This document shows positions 7,210-15,373 of a stretch of 60,755 nt of DNA, piece after piece (position 1 is the stretch's first letter; the number at the start of each line of letters is the position of its first letter). The DNA comes from a virus, in IMG/VR virus record IMGVR_UViG_3300024518_001962, positions 1-60,755 of that record. The stretch is one strand, 5' to 3'. Made by a program: the position numbers and the translations under genes. The notes beneath the pieces were generated by a model. The model ran no database searches and was not told the DNA's origin. It worked only from the letters and a program-made list of their open reading frames with translations.

Positions 7210-8245
7210 TCAGCACCTTTTTCTTGAAAGGTTTATCATCGGGGCCTTTCACGTACGGATCGATCCACACGATCTCGTGGTGCCCATCTGATGGAAAATA
7301 TTGGTTTCGTGGGTGGCCACGGACGAACCAGCGATGGCTGTATTCCATATCAGATTCACCATCACCTTTCCCCTTGGGGCCTCGTTCGAACTCACGCAGG
7401 TCGATGATGGATACCTCTTCCTCGCATGGTTTGGTCTTTCCTTCCCTCTCTATCTGCCGCCTCATTGCCCTTGGTATCTTAAATTTATTTATCCTGAAGA
7501 TCTTCTCATTCAGGAAGAGGGCCAAGGAGTCTGTTTTTGTCTGAACCACCTGATCGGTTACAACCCACCGCTCACCCCAATTAAAATAAAGAGCCTGAGT
7601 GAACGTCATTCCAGATCCGGGCGGGGAAACTGACATGAGAAGGGTGCCGTCAATGTGAACCTTTTCCTGATGGTCTGCATTCTTCGTGTATGCGGTGTAC
7701 TCCTCTCCCGTTTCGGTTGTGAAATAAAAAGATTGGTACGGGAGAGGCTTGGGCTTTGGCCTATTCTCCTCTGGGGCCTCGATATAGGCCTTGGTTACCT
7801 TCAAGGTCATTTCCCTCAGGAGCATGTACGGGTCTTTCTTTATGAACACGACAGGACAGTTCATCATGACACTTGCTATATAAATCTTCTCGGAGGCTGT
7901 GAAACTTCGATCTCTCCACTGCCAGAAATTCGGCTTACCAACCATCATTGATGCGAATAATCGCTTCTCTCCAATGGCTTCAGTTGGCGTCTGTATTTTA
8001 CCTCCCGTAACTTGCAGGGTTTCACAGTACGACAGTATGGTTGGATCTCTATGCAGAAGCTCCATCATCCATTCTTTGTCGGATCCCTGGAACTCTGGAA
8101 CCTTTGGCATGTTTTCTTCTATAATGCCTTGATCGGTTTCAATGAAGTCATTCATCTTCGAAAAGTCCATCACGGCATTACTGTTAAGAAGAGTCTTCAC
8201 CTCGTCCGTTGAAAGTCCTTCTCCCACCACCATAGGGTTAGCCAT
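7196..8245 (-). CDS. Conserved phage/plasmid-type protein with HRWxVRGH motif (349 aa)
   Basis: The C-terminal ~60 residues carry HRWFVRGHPRNQYFPSDGHH and WIDPYVKGPDDKPF, an arrangement I recognise from proteins in phages and actinobacterial mobile elements, without a firm function. The first ~290 residues are mixed alpha/beta with no clear catalytic motif. SD GGGGGTAG precedes the ATG. Confidence 0.65.
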   Translation of the reverse strand: MANPMVVGEGLSTDEVKTLLNSNAVMDFSKMNDFIETDQGIIEENMPKVPEFQGSDKEWMMELLHRDPTILSYCETLQVTGGKIQTPTEAIGEKRLFASMMVGKPNFWQWRDRSFTASEKIYIASVMMNCPVVFIKKDPYMLLREMTLKVTKAYIEAPEENRPKPKPLPYQSFYFTTETGEEYTAYTKNADHQEKVHIDGTLLMSVSPPGSGMTFTQALYFNWGERWVVTDQVVQTKTDSLALFLNEKIFRINKFKIPRAMRRQIEREGKTKPCEEEVSIIDLREFERGPKGKGDGESDMEYSHRWFVRGHPRNQYFPSDGHHEIVWIDPYVKGPDDKPFKKKVLNVIR

Positions 8246-8528
8246 TATCTACCCCCGTAGAGAAATTTTCGATCAGGGTATCTATCTTCTTTTTGGTTTC
8301 CTCAATCAGGCCGATTGGTGGGCCATCGGGATCGGGCCGCATCTTGGCCGCATCTCGGTACACGGCAAGCACGTAGCCGATGGCGCGGAAATTCTCTCGA
8401 TCCAGGGCTACCTTAATTGGTTTCTTCTCGGGTTCCCCAGCCCCGCCATTAGAATCGGCCGCTTTTGATGCCATAAACTCAGCCTCGCCCTTGATGGGCG
8501 GCCGTGGGTGTTTCGCTTCATCGTTCAT
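8238..8528 (-). CDS. Hypothetical protein (96 aa)
   Basis: Pro/Lys-rich, probably disordered first ~38 residues, then a helical segment (FRAIGYVLAVYRDAAKM). ATGA overlap with the 29-aa gene upstream. No family recognised. Confidence 0.6.
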   Translation of the reverse strand: MNDEAKHPRPPIKGEAEFMASKAADSNGGAGEPEKKPIKVALDRENFRAIGYVLAVYRDAAKMRPDPDGPPIGLIEETKKKIDTLIENFSTGVDNG

Positions 8529-8614
8529 CTCATCCCCGCTTTCCGCATTCTTGCGTTGAATGAATCATCGATCTCTTTCTGAGAAGGCTTTATCTCCGTG
8601 TAGTTTTTGGCCAT
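8525..8614 (-). CDS. 29-aa micro-protein
   Basis: A 29-residue basic peptide starting MAKNYTEIKPSQKEIDDSFN. AGGA lies close to the ATG and the stop overlaps the next start by ATGA. Coding is supported by the coupling and by natural composition, but the SD is weak. Confidence 0.5.
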   Translation of the reverse strand: MAKNYTEIKPSQKEIDDSFNARMRKAGMR

Positions 8615-8626
8615 GTTCCTGAAGCG

Positions 8627-9223
8627 CTAGGCCTCTAGCGCCCCTTGCAGTGTTTTAGTCCTGACTTCGGCCCCAGACTCTTCCGGTGCCGGAGGTGCTT
8701 CGGTTTGCTCCGGCGGCGTGGCTTCGTCTTCTTCTGGTACGTCCCGCTCGACTGCTGCTGTGCCATCAAATACTCCTTCCTCTATCCATTGTTGAATGAG
8801 AGACTCAACGAATATTGGTGCTGAATTGAGCCATCGAGTTAAAATACGATCACGTTCCTGTTGTTCAGTCTCTCCCCCAATCACCCTGATCTCACCCGGT
8901 TTCATGTTGGTGAGGTCAACCTTTGGTTCGTTACGCCGCCTCCATGCGTTCAGGAATTCTTCCTTGAAGGGTTCCCTCAACTCCTCGGGCAACGCTTCCA
9001 GACAATGCACATAAATTCCATCGTCCTCGGACTCGGTGGCCGCCTTAACCAGCGGCCCGTTACCCAAGAACTTCTCGAAACATTCGATCACTGTCTCTTG
9101 CCGCTTGATGACATCCAGTGCGGCCTCCAGCGATTCGAATAGCTTATTCATTCGCACTTCGTACTTCTCGTCCCTGTCCTGCTGATCATCTATGAACCTG
9201 CTGATAATTCCTTCCCAATCCAT
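8627..9223 (-). CDS. Acidic hypothetical protein (198 aa)
   Basis: Helical N-terminal ~90 residues, a middle part with NMKPGEIRVIGG, and a disordered Glu/Pro-rich tail from ~155. GGGAGAGAG precedes the ATG. No enzymatic motif seen. Confidence 0.65.
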   Translation of the reverse strand: MDWEGIISRFIDDQQDRDEKYEVRMNKLFESLEAALDVIKRQETVIECFEKFLGNGPLVKAATESEDDGIYVHCLEALPEELREPFKEEFLNAWRRRNEPKVDLTNMKPGEIRVIGGETEQQERDRILTRWLNSAPIFVESLIQQWIEEGVFDGTAAVERDVPEEDEATPPEQTEAPPAPEESGAEVRTKTLQGALEA

Positions 9224-9240
9224 AGCTTCTCTCTCCCTCT

Positions 9241-9618
9241 CTAGTGAATGATGTGGTCTTCAAACCCTTCCCTGTAGCCGATTGGCATTGCTCGTCTGCC
9301 TTCTAAAATAAATGACTCAAGAAACGTAGGATTCTTGAGGTTCTTCACTGCCAGAGCGCGTTGTTGTCCTGCCTTAATGACGTTAGAGCAAAGTAATTGA
9401 AAATTTGCTGTACCTGGAATCTTTGTGCGAAGAGATACCTCTATCGGCACATCAATCATCTGTTGGATGATGGGGTCAGCGTATTTTCGAATAACCTCCT
9501 CAATCTCGCTGATAGATTTTGTTCCGCCATCGTGGAGCTCTTTAGCGGCATACCACTGCCACGCTTTTTGTCCCACGAGTGGGACGGTACCTTCATCAAC
9601 TCTCTTTGGTGCTTCCAT
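9241..9618 (-). CDS. Hypothetical protein (125 aa)
   Basis: AAGGAG is 7 nt before the ATG. Predominantly helical, with an IEVIRKYADPIIQQMID segment at the middle. Its start lies 23 bases inside the upstream gene. Unrecognised. Confidence 0.65.
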   Translation of the reverse strand: MEAPKRVDEGTVPLVGQKAWQWYAAKELHDGGTKSISEIEEVIRKYADPIIQQMIDVPIEVSLRTKIPGTANFQLLCSNVIKAGQQRALAVKNLKNPTFLESFILEGRRAMPIGYREGFEDHIIH

Positions 9619-9931
9619 TTGTTTCTCCTTGCTTGGGTAAAAATTCCGGGCAATTCCATCCCTGTCTGTTCGGGTTTGCGATGAATCCCATTCTCACGGC
9701 AATATCCATCGTGACAGCATCGCTGTCGTAAATAGCTTTCTGGATGTTGCACTGCCATCCATCCTTACAGAATTCACTAGAGCATTTGCTGGTGCAGTTC
9801 CACCACTCCCACTCGTCCCGCTGCGCGGAATTCTTGAACGGTTTTGTTCGTGGTGTGTTGACTGTTGGTATTTTGGTTTCGAAGATATCCTCCACCTCAC
9901 TCACCTCATCATCACTAAAAGCCGTTGACAT
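9596..9931 (-). CDS. Cys-rich hypothetical protein (111 aa)
   Basis: A middle block has Trp-Trp-Asn-Cys, KCSSEFCKDGWQC and a later WNCPEF, giving five cysteines that could bind zinc. Acidic N-terminus. It overlaps the end of the cytosine methyltransferase gene by 17 bases with GGAGG upstream. Unknown function. Confidence 0.65.
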   Translation of the reverse strand: MSTAFSDDEVSEVEDIFETKIPTVNTPRTKPFKNSAQRDEWEWWNCTSKCSSEFCKDGWQCNIQKAIYDSDAVTMDIAVRMGFIANPNRQGWNCPEFLPKQGETNGSTKES

Positions 9932-11444
9932 TGATCACATCCTCCACTTCCTGGATCCGCTGGCCAATCCACTCCATCACGTTCACGGCCATCGAGTTTC
10001 CTATTGCTCTATATCTTGGCCCGTCTGGGCAATCCTCTTCTTTTTTCCCACGCCATGGAATTCTGGTGTAACCGTCAGGGAACCCCTGAAGGCGTTCGCA
10101 CTCGGTGGGTGTCAACCTGCGTACGAGGCCTGAAACCATCTGACAGCCCTGCAGGGAGCCGTTCATGTATGACCCCGGCCCTTTACCATCCCGCTGGTTC
10201 AGCGTCTGCGATACCTCGTCAGTGGCCATCGCATGGCCGTAATCTTCTTTACCCATCGGCGGTGATACCTCTTCCTGAACATCGGGATCCTGCCTCGCCG
10301 ACATGATAAAGGTCTGCTGAGTCATCCCCTTGATTGCCGGGAGGGCACCTGCCACCTTCCCCTCATCACCTATCACCCGAACCTCATGACGGCTGTTCTG
10401 AGTGAAGGCCACTGCCGGGGGGGCACCGCCGCTGATGTGCGACTTGTCATGGTTAGCCGCTCGCACTGTGGGTGAAACCTCCTCGGCCGCATCCTGACCG
10501 CTATCTTTAGAGGAGAAGGCCACCACTGGTGCGCTGCCGCCCTTGCCCGTATCTCCTGATTGCGACTTCAAGGGAGGCACGACATCTGAGGGTGCGCCTC
10601 GGCCGTTCCGAACATACCGTGTTTCGAATACCACTGGATCCTGATCGCCCTTGTCAGCATCGGCCGACAAGGGAGGCGTCACCTGGTTTGGCTGGCCGTC
10701 TTTGCCCCTCGTGTAGTGCGAGGGCTTGAAGGCGTACGACTCTGCCGTGTGGTCGTGTTTGGCCACATCCTCTTCCGTTATGCAGAACTCGGCTTCGGTT
10801 CGCTCGTTCCCTGTGCGACTTGGGCCAACACCTGACGCAGGAATGGTGGGAGCAACTTTCCCCTTTTGTCTGCTCGGCGCAGGATTCCCGCGCAAGCCTT
10901 CTGACTCAAAGAGTACCGCTCCGGCACATTCTGCACCTCCAAGATATCCGACAACGAAGACACGCCTTCGTCTTTGGGGAACTGCTCGGGCATGACCGTG
11001 TGTTCGGACATATTGAGCGTCAAGCACCCGGTAGGCCCACCCATACCCGCACTCCTCCAACGCTTGAAGGAACTCTGCGAAGGTGCGTCCTTTGTCGATG
11101 GAAAGAACACCGGGTACGTTTTCCCAGACAATCCAGCGCGGCTTAAGTCTTTTTGCAAGTCGGACAAATTCAAGGGTGAGGTTTCCCCTCGGATCATCGA
11201 GGCCAGCCCGTTTCCCTGCCACGGAAAAAGATTGGCACGGGGTTCCTCCAACGAGAAGGTCAACTGTTCCGTCTTTTGCGGTGATTTTGGTGAAGTCGCC
11301 AAGGTTCTTTACCTCCGGGTGATGGTGCGCGAGAATCTCCGATGGGAATTTCTCGATCTCTGCAAACCACTGTGGCTCCCAGCCCAACGATGACCATGCC
11401 GTGGTGGCCGCTTCTATTCCACTGCACACTGAGCCGTATTTCAT
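9915..11444 (-). CDS. DNA (cytosine-5) methyltransferase (509 aa)
   Basis: Transfers a methyl group from SAM to C5 of cytosine in DNA. Motif I (SGIEAATTAW, residue 8), motif IV GGTPCQSF with catalytic Cys70, motif VI WENVPG (107-112), motif VIII QRRRRVFVVG, motif IX LTPTECERLQGFP and motif X YRAIGNSMAVNV are all present, so it should be active. Between VIII and IX lies a long region of degenerate repeats (V-x-P-x-L/V ... D-K-G ... PVVAF), likely a disordered or target-recognition insert. It probably protects phage DNA from host restriction. Residues ~48-222 are overlapped by another coding frame (10778-11302). Confidence 0.93.
   Translation of the reverse strand: MKYGSVCSGIEAATTAWSSLGWEPQWFAEIEKFPSEILAHHHPEVKNLGDFTKITAKDGTVDLLVGGTPCQSFSVAGKRAGLDDPRGNLTLEFVRLAKRLKPRWIVWENVPGVLSIDKGRTFAEFLQALEECGYGWAYRVLDAQYVRTHGHARAVPQRRRRVFVVGYLGGAECAGAVLFESEGLRGNPAPSRQKGKVAPTIPASGVGPSRTGNERTEAEFCITEEDVAKHDHTAESYAFKPSHYTRGKDGQPNQVTPPLSADADKGDQDPVVFETRYVRNGRGAPSDVVPPLKSQSGDTGKGGSAPVVAFSSKDSGQDAAEEVSPTVRAANHDKSHISGGAPPAVAFTQNSRHEVRVIGDEGKVAGALPAIKGMTQQTFIMSARQDPDVQEEVSPPMGKEDYGHAMATDEVSQTLNQRDGKGPGSYMNGSLQGCQMVSGLVRRLTPTECERLQGFPDGYTRIPWRGKKEEDCPDGPRYRAIGNSMAVNVMEWIGQRIQEVEDVINVNGF
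10778..11302 (-). CDS. Nested phage protein overlapping the methyltransferase (up to 174 aa)
   Basis: An open frame fully inside the methyltransferase gene encodes a protein with natural composition: LTFSLEEP near the start, GGPTGCLTLNMSEH in the middle, then SSLSDILE, VPERYSLSQKACAGILRRA and RGKLLPPFLRQVLAQVA. I recognise this motif series from a hypothetical protein seen beside or inside phage cytosine methyltransferase genes (from memory, not searched). The first start codon is TTG at 11302; the true start may be internal. Function unknown. It looks like genuine dual coding. Confidence 0.55.
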   Translation of the reverse strand: MATSPKSPQKTEQLTFSLEEPRANLFPWQGNGLASMIRGETSPLNLSDLQKDLSRAGLSGKTYPVFFPSTKDAPSQSSFKRWRSAGMGGPTGCLTLNMSEHTVMPEQFPKDEGVSSLSDILEVQNVPERYSLSQKACAGILRRADKRGKLLPPFLRQVLAQVAQGTSEPKPSSA

Positions 11445-11638
11445 CTATCAATGGCCTCCATGAATTGTGTGAAGGTGATACCTACATCATCCTTCATTCT
11501 TCTCTTTTTACTTTTGCAACGTGGGCATGGAAGCATCGTTGCTTCGGATAAAATCTCTCCCCACCTTTTACCTCTACAGAATGTTTCAATAACCTGAGGA
11601 ACTAATTTGTATCCATGACATATCGGACAGAAGCTCAT
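11441..11638 (-). CDS. Zinc-ribbon protein (65 aa)
   Basis: MSFCPICHGYK at the N-terminus and LPCPRCKSKKRR at ~37-48 form a four-cysteine zinc knuckle. It overlaps the methyltransferase start and the upstream micro-gene by ATGA. Function unknown. Confidence 0.7.
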   Translation of the reverse strand: MSFCPICHGYKLVPQVIETFCRGKRWGEILSEATMLPCPRCKSKKRRMKDDVGITFTQFMEAIDR

Positions 11639-11718
11639 TTAGGCATCCTCTCAGGTGAGAATAACCAGATCATGGCAAGGACGAAAGCTATTATCGAAAC
11701 TACTATTTCCCATGTCAT
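11635..11718 (-). CDS. 27-aa membrane micro-protein
   Basis: A 27-residue peptide with a membrane helix (VVSIIAFVLAMIWLF) ending SPERMPK. Both ends overlap neighbours by ATGA. Its last seven codons repeat the last codons of the upstream gene because a 20-bp direct repeat brackets it. Function unknown. Confidence 0.6.
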   Translation of the reverse strand: MTWEIVVSIIAFVLAMIWLFSPERMPK

Positions 11719-11735
11719 TTAGGCATCCTCTCAGG
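11636..11735. repeat. 20-bp direct repeats bracketing a micro-gene
   Basis: CATTTAGGCATCCTCTCAGG occurs at 11636-11655 and again at 11716-11735, an exact copy 80 bases apart. Each copy spans the end of a gene (ERMPK-stop) and the start of the next. The intervening 80 bp carry a complete micro-gene, as if a cassette entered or was duplicated by recombination. Confidence 0.85.
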
Positions 11736-11921
11736 AACGCACTTAATGCGAATGATTTCTTTTTTATTAAAATGCTTCCTCAGTGAGTGCGCCATGTTAA
11801 TACACTTATCGAAGCTGGCTTTGCCGTGAGCCTCCATTGAGAAATAAGATCCTCGGTGAGGCGCATCTACTATATTGATCGATGCACCACCTAACCAAAA
11901 GACTACCAGTAAATACGTCAT
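11715..11921 (-). CDS. Small exported or membrane-anchored protein (68 aa)
   Basis: Start ATG at 11921 overlaps the upstream stop as TAATG with GGGAGAA before it. The N-terminus (MTYLLVVFWLGGAS) is a signal or anchor helix; the rest is polar with two cysteines (Cys39 and Cys61) that may form a disulfide in the periplasm. Function unknown. Confidence 0.6.
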   Translation of the reverse strand: MTYLLVVFWLGGASINIVDAPHRGSYFSMEAHGKASFDKCINMAHSLRKHFNKKEIIRIKCVPERMPK

Positions 11922-12490
11922 TAATTTCTCCCGTCTATGGTGGCTCCTGTGAAACCAACTGGCCACCTGTGTCCCTTCGTGGGCCTTCTCAAGATTGCTA
12001 CAACATTACATGCCGGCGGCGACTTCACCGGCTTACCATTTAATAGGAATGGCACACGCCCAATCACGCGAACCATCTCTGCCTTGTAGACAATGAACTC
12101 ATGCCAGCTTGCCCACCTGCCCCACGGCAGGAGCATGCAGATGGTGTCGATGTTGGAGGTGAGTTTTCGGTAATACGCCTTATGATTCTTGAAAAACATT
12201 CTTTCCTTAAGAGATGGAATATGTATCTCCCGTACCGCTTTCCGCACCCACGGGAAGACCGGATCTTTCGGCCCCCACGGTGGGTTGAGATATACTTTAT
12301 TGATCACCTCGGGGTTGGTGAAGCGACTCGGCCATGACGGGTTCCAGTCGAGTGCGTTGTCTTGCTTATTAAGATAGTGGAAGCATTTCTTTGTTCGAAT
12401 GTCAGCGGCCGCATCGAGGTCGAACGGGCCATACGCTTCGTTCAGGCGGTCATATAAATACTGTGGTGTTTCGTAGGTCGTTTCGCCCAT
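11921..12490 (-). CDS. Phage DNA N6-adenine methyltransferase, Dam family (189 aa)
   Basis: Matches the phage Dam family: TPQYLYDRLNEAYGPFDLDAAAD near the start (binding of SAM) and VYLNPPWG (catalytic NPPW at residues 69-72), followed by a Trp-rich half. It should methylate adenine in DNA. ATG at 12490 was chosen because the conserved region starts directly after it; an in-frame ATG at 12514 is possible. With the cytosine methyltransferase downstream it forms a DNA-modification pair. Confidence 0.85.
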   Translation of the reverse strand: MGETTYETPQYLYDRLNEAYGPFDLDAAADIRTKKCFHYLNKQDNALDWNPSWPSRFTNPEVINKVYLNPPWGPKDPVFPWVRKAVREIHIPSLKERMFFKNHKAYYRKLTSNIDTICMLLPWGRWASWHEFIVYKAEMVRVIGRVPFLLNGKPVKSPPACNVVAILRRPTKGHRWPVGFTGATIDGRN

Positions 12491-12541
12491 TATAATCCAC
12501 AGCCTCCATCGCATTCGAATAAAAATCCTGAACTGGCATCG

Positions 12542-12781
12542 TTATCCATTGTCAAGCGCCCTCTCGTAATCAGCGTTTTCTTTTGGTGTCATGTTCAGTA
12601 TGCACCCCGCAAGTTCATCGCTTGCATTTTCCATAGCGCGAGTCAGGTTTTCCGCCTCAACTTCCATTCGCCTCAACTGATCTTGAAGCCTTAATGCCTT
12701 TCTAACCACGCGCTTTTTAGGTTGAATACCCTCATTGAGGTCGTACGAATCAAGGTAACTGAGACTTATCTTTAATGCCAT
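12542..12781 (-). CDS. Helical hypothetical protein (79 aa)
   Basis: ATG at 12781 has GGGAGG six bases upstream; an earlier in-frame ATG lies within that SD. Residues 25-60 are a charged coiled coil. No family recognised. Confidence 0.65.
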   Translation of the reverse strand: MALKISLSYLDSYDLNEGIQPKKRVVRKALRLQDQLRRMEVEAENLTRAMENASDELAGCILNMTPKENADYERALDNG

Positions 12782-12812
12782 TTTGTACCTCCCTTTCATT
12801 TAATGTAGTACA

Positions 12813-13238
12813 TCAGGAGGCTGGCGTCAACCCCTTTAATTTAGCTTGTCCCGGCGCAAGATACGGAAAAGACTCACCCAAGGACTCCTCTACTTCCTCG
12901 CAATCCGCCACGGTCATTATTTTGGAGCTTATCCCCTGCTTCAGGCCAAATTCCACCTCTCGATCCGCACCCGGCGAGGCACCGGGTATCCTGATTATCT
13001 CGTCCCATGTGAACATCCGGCGGATAACCTCTGAATCGATGTGGAGAATATCTTCGTAGGGTGTGCCGTAATAATCCTCCCATCTCACGTTCAGGTGCGG
13101 GATGTGGATCGGGAATCCTTGTCGATAATAAAACTCGCCTACCATGATGGCGCGACTCACGTTCTCGTGTCGATCGCCGATAGTGAGTGGGCCGGAAATA
13201 TACTTAAGACTTTTTTGCCATGGACTATGCCGCATCAT
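12813..13238 (-). CDS. Nucleoside 2-deoxyribosyltransferase-like protein (141 aa)
   Basis: Reads LKYISGPLTIGDRHENVSRA near the start and IIRIPGASPGADREVEFG near residue 95, the two ends of the DUF4406/deoxyribosyltransferase fold. Such proteins cleave or transfer N-glycosidic bonds of nucleosides or nucleotides. The catalytic Glu is plausibly the Glu of REVEFG. Start overlaps the primase stop (ATGA) with AAGGAG before it. Role: nucleotide pool or base modification, by inference. Confidence 0.65.
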   Translation of the reverse strand: MMRHSPWQKSLKYISGPLTIGDRHENVSRAIMVGEFYYRQGFPIHIPHLNVRWEDYYGTPYEDILHIDSEVIRRMFTWDEIIRIPGASPGADREVEFGLKQGISSKIMTVADCEEVEESLGESFPYLAPGQAKLKGLTPAS

Positions 13239-15373
13239 TCTGACTCCTTGGTTAATAAGTAGGCTTTGATATCTCCAGTTTCTTTCCATTGATTGTACAT
13301 GGCGCCACCCTTAACATCGATGACGTACGTTCCAATCTTTTTAACAATCTCATCTCGATCCACAAGATCGCCAATGATGTCGTATATGGTTTTTCCGTGC
13401 AGCATGCCTCTGTAGTCTTTGTTGATATCCATTACCGTTATCTGGTTCGGGCCAGCATTTGTCTGGAATGGTTTTCCTGCCAAGCCCCTCTCCTTCACGA
13501 CCCTTAATATCTCCATCTCCACTGTTCGTGAATCACCTCTTTGTAATTCTTTTGTCGATACATCAAAATTATCATCAATGCAGGTGAGTACACCTGTGAC
13601 AGGATCTCTTCTTAATATTTTAATTCCACTGTCTGTCAGGTAATTTGATTTAACGGTAGCACCCATGTAAATAAGATTCCGCTCCCACTCAATCGATTTC
13701 TCCTCGCATATTTTCTTGCCCTGAGATTCGGTGGTCTTCCATACGCAAAATGTATTTCTGGCAGAGTCCACCAGGGCAGTCGTACCACGAACGTGCTGTC
13801 TCGCCTGTTCTGGTGTTGTGATATCGATATCATAATTGCCCTTGGAGAAATGGTGAGATATTAGAACGGCGGATCCAGTTTCCACGGCCAGCCGATTAAA
13901 CTCAGCGCACACCATCGAACCCATGGCCGGATCAGCGTTCACATCCGCATGCACGAGCATGGAAAGCGGATCCAGGATAATTAACTTCACATCGTTCATC
14001 TCGAGAATTGCCTCACGTATGCGCGTCCAGTTATCACTCTCGGTGAGTTGCCCATCCTTCATATAGAAGAGTGGGAATGTCACCCCAAGTGATGGCATGG
14101 GTATGATTCGTAGTTCGTATTTCGAATCCTTAAACCTCCGTGGCGGCTGTGCTACGTCCACCATATTGATTCTTTCGTGGATGTCTGGGCGGCCATCCTC
14201 CGCTGAGAGGAAAACCACATTCCCGTTCTGGGCCACCATCCCACCAAAGGCCTGATCGAACATCGCAGTGCCGTAGGCCACCTTGACCGCTAGATCAAGG
14301 AACATAAAACTTTTTCCGGTACCGCCCTCGGCCGCCAGAATGGAGCATGAATTCATACCGAAGCTGCCCTGGATCAGATACTCTCTTTTTGGCGGATGCT
14401 CATCATAGCTCTTGGCAGAGAATTCCTCGGCCATAATGTCGATTGGCCTGTGAACAACACCTGCCGCATCGAGAAGTTTCTTGACCTGCTTTGGCTCGCA
14501 GTCAGCAGCGTCCCACTTCTCGTCAGCGTCCCTTGGTGGTTTGACCATTAATATCTTGGGGATGTTCATCTTTACGAGATGATCGTAAATCCGCTTCATG
14601 TGCTTCATGCCAGCATCATCGTTGTCCGGCCAGAGAATAATTACCTTTCCTTCAAGAGGTGACCAATCAGTCTTCTCGGGCGGAACGGCGGCCCCGCCAA
14701 TGCTCGTGGTGGGAATCAGGTTGAGTGACATGAGGTAATCAACGCACTTTTCTCCCTCCACGATGACAACGGTGTCGGCACCATTGATGCCTGGCAGGTT
14801 ATAAAGCGGCCGAAGGTAACCTTCTGGAATTGTTTGCGAACCGTCAGGGAACTCAGGGTAGAATTCCTTTTTCCCGTTTGAGTGGGCCACCTTCTTGATG
14901 GTGAGAATGGTATTTAGATCGTAGTCTTGATAATTATAAAGCGTTACTTCCGATGTCGGAACCTGACTGAGATCCACCCCGGCCGGAATGAGAGATGAAG
15001 TGATGATAGTGGGATTATCAACTGCCTCTTTTATCGTAGGCACTCCAGCCCATCCTTCAAGCTCTGGGAGCGCCTCCTTGAAACTTTTTCCCGTAGCCTT
15101 ACAGTAGACATCAATCAGGTCGCCAGTGAAGTCTCCTGTAGCGAAATCACCACCAACACCCTCCTTGCCGGGCGTGATATTAAAACTCGCAGATTTGCCG
15201 TCACCGCCCTCAACGGTGCCAACTTGAAACTCATGTCCCTTTAGCTTTCCCTCAGGAAAGAGCCATTGCAAGAACTCAAGCGCACTTCTGTTCAGGTTTG
15301 CTTTTAAATCTGCTATTCGGTGCGGGTTGACCTCTTTTCGCTCCTCGTCAAAGGGATTAAAGTTCAAGCCCAT
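13235..15373 (-). CDS. Primase-helicase: TOPRIM plus RecA-fold ATPase (712 aa)
   Basis: Likely the replicative primase/helicase. A TOPRIM domain is visible at ~200-255 (VVIVEGEKC with Glu207; ILWPDNDDAG with Asp250 and Asp252). A RecA-like ATPase follows: Walker A AAEGGTGKS (347-355), Walker B-like LIILDPLSML and an ISHHFSKG motif. The N-terminal 110 residues have the usual GDFATGDFTGDLIDVY and SFKEALPELEGW of phage primases, without a zinc finger. No DNA polymerase is encoded, so host polymerase is presumably recruited. The ATG at 15373 overlaps the upstream nuclease gene by 10 bases; an earlier in-frame start exists at 15427. Confidence 0.88.
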   Translation of the reverse strand: MGLNFNPFDEERKEVNPHRIADLKANLNRSALEFLQWLFPEGKLKGHEFQVGTVEGGDGKSASFNITPGKEGVGGDFATGDFTGDLIDVYCKATGKSFKEALPELEGWAGVPTIKEAVDNPTIITSSLIPAGVDLSQVPTSEVTLYNYQDYDLNTILTIKKVAHSNGKKEFYPEFPDGSQTIPEGYLRPLYNLPGINGADTVVIVEGEKCVDYLMSLNLIPTTSIGGAAVPPEKTDWSPLEGKVIILWPDNDDAGMKHMKRIYDHLVKMNIPKILMVKPPRDADEKWDAADCEPKQVKKLLDAAGVVHRPIDIMAEEFSAKSYDEHPPKREYLIQGSFGMNSCSILAAEGGTGKSFMFLDLAVKVAYGTAMFDQAFGGMVAQNGNVVFLSAEDGRPDIHERINMVDVAQPPRRFKDSKYELRIIPMPSLGVTFPLFYMKDGQLTESDNWTRIREAILEMNDVKLIILDPLSMLVHADVNADPAMGSMVCAEFNRLAVETGSAVLISHHFSKGNYDIDITTPEQARQHVRGTTALVDSARNTFCVWKTTESQGKKICEEKSIEWERNLIYMGATVKSNYLTDSGIKILRRDPVTGVLTCIDDNFDVSTKELQRGDSRTVEMEILRVVKERGLAGKPFQTNAGPNQITVMDINKDYRGMLHGKTIYDIIGDLVDRDEIVKKIGTYVIDVKGGAMYNQWKETGDIKAYLLTKESE

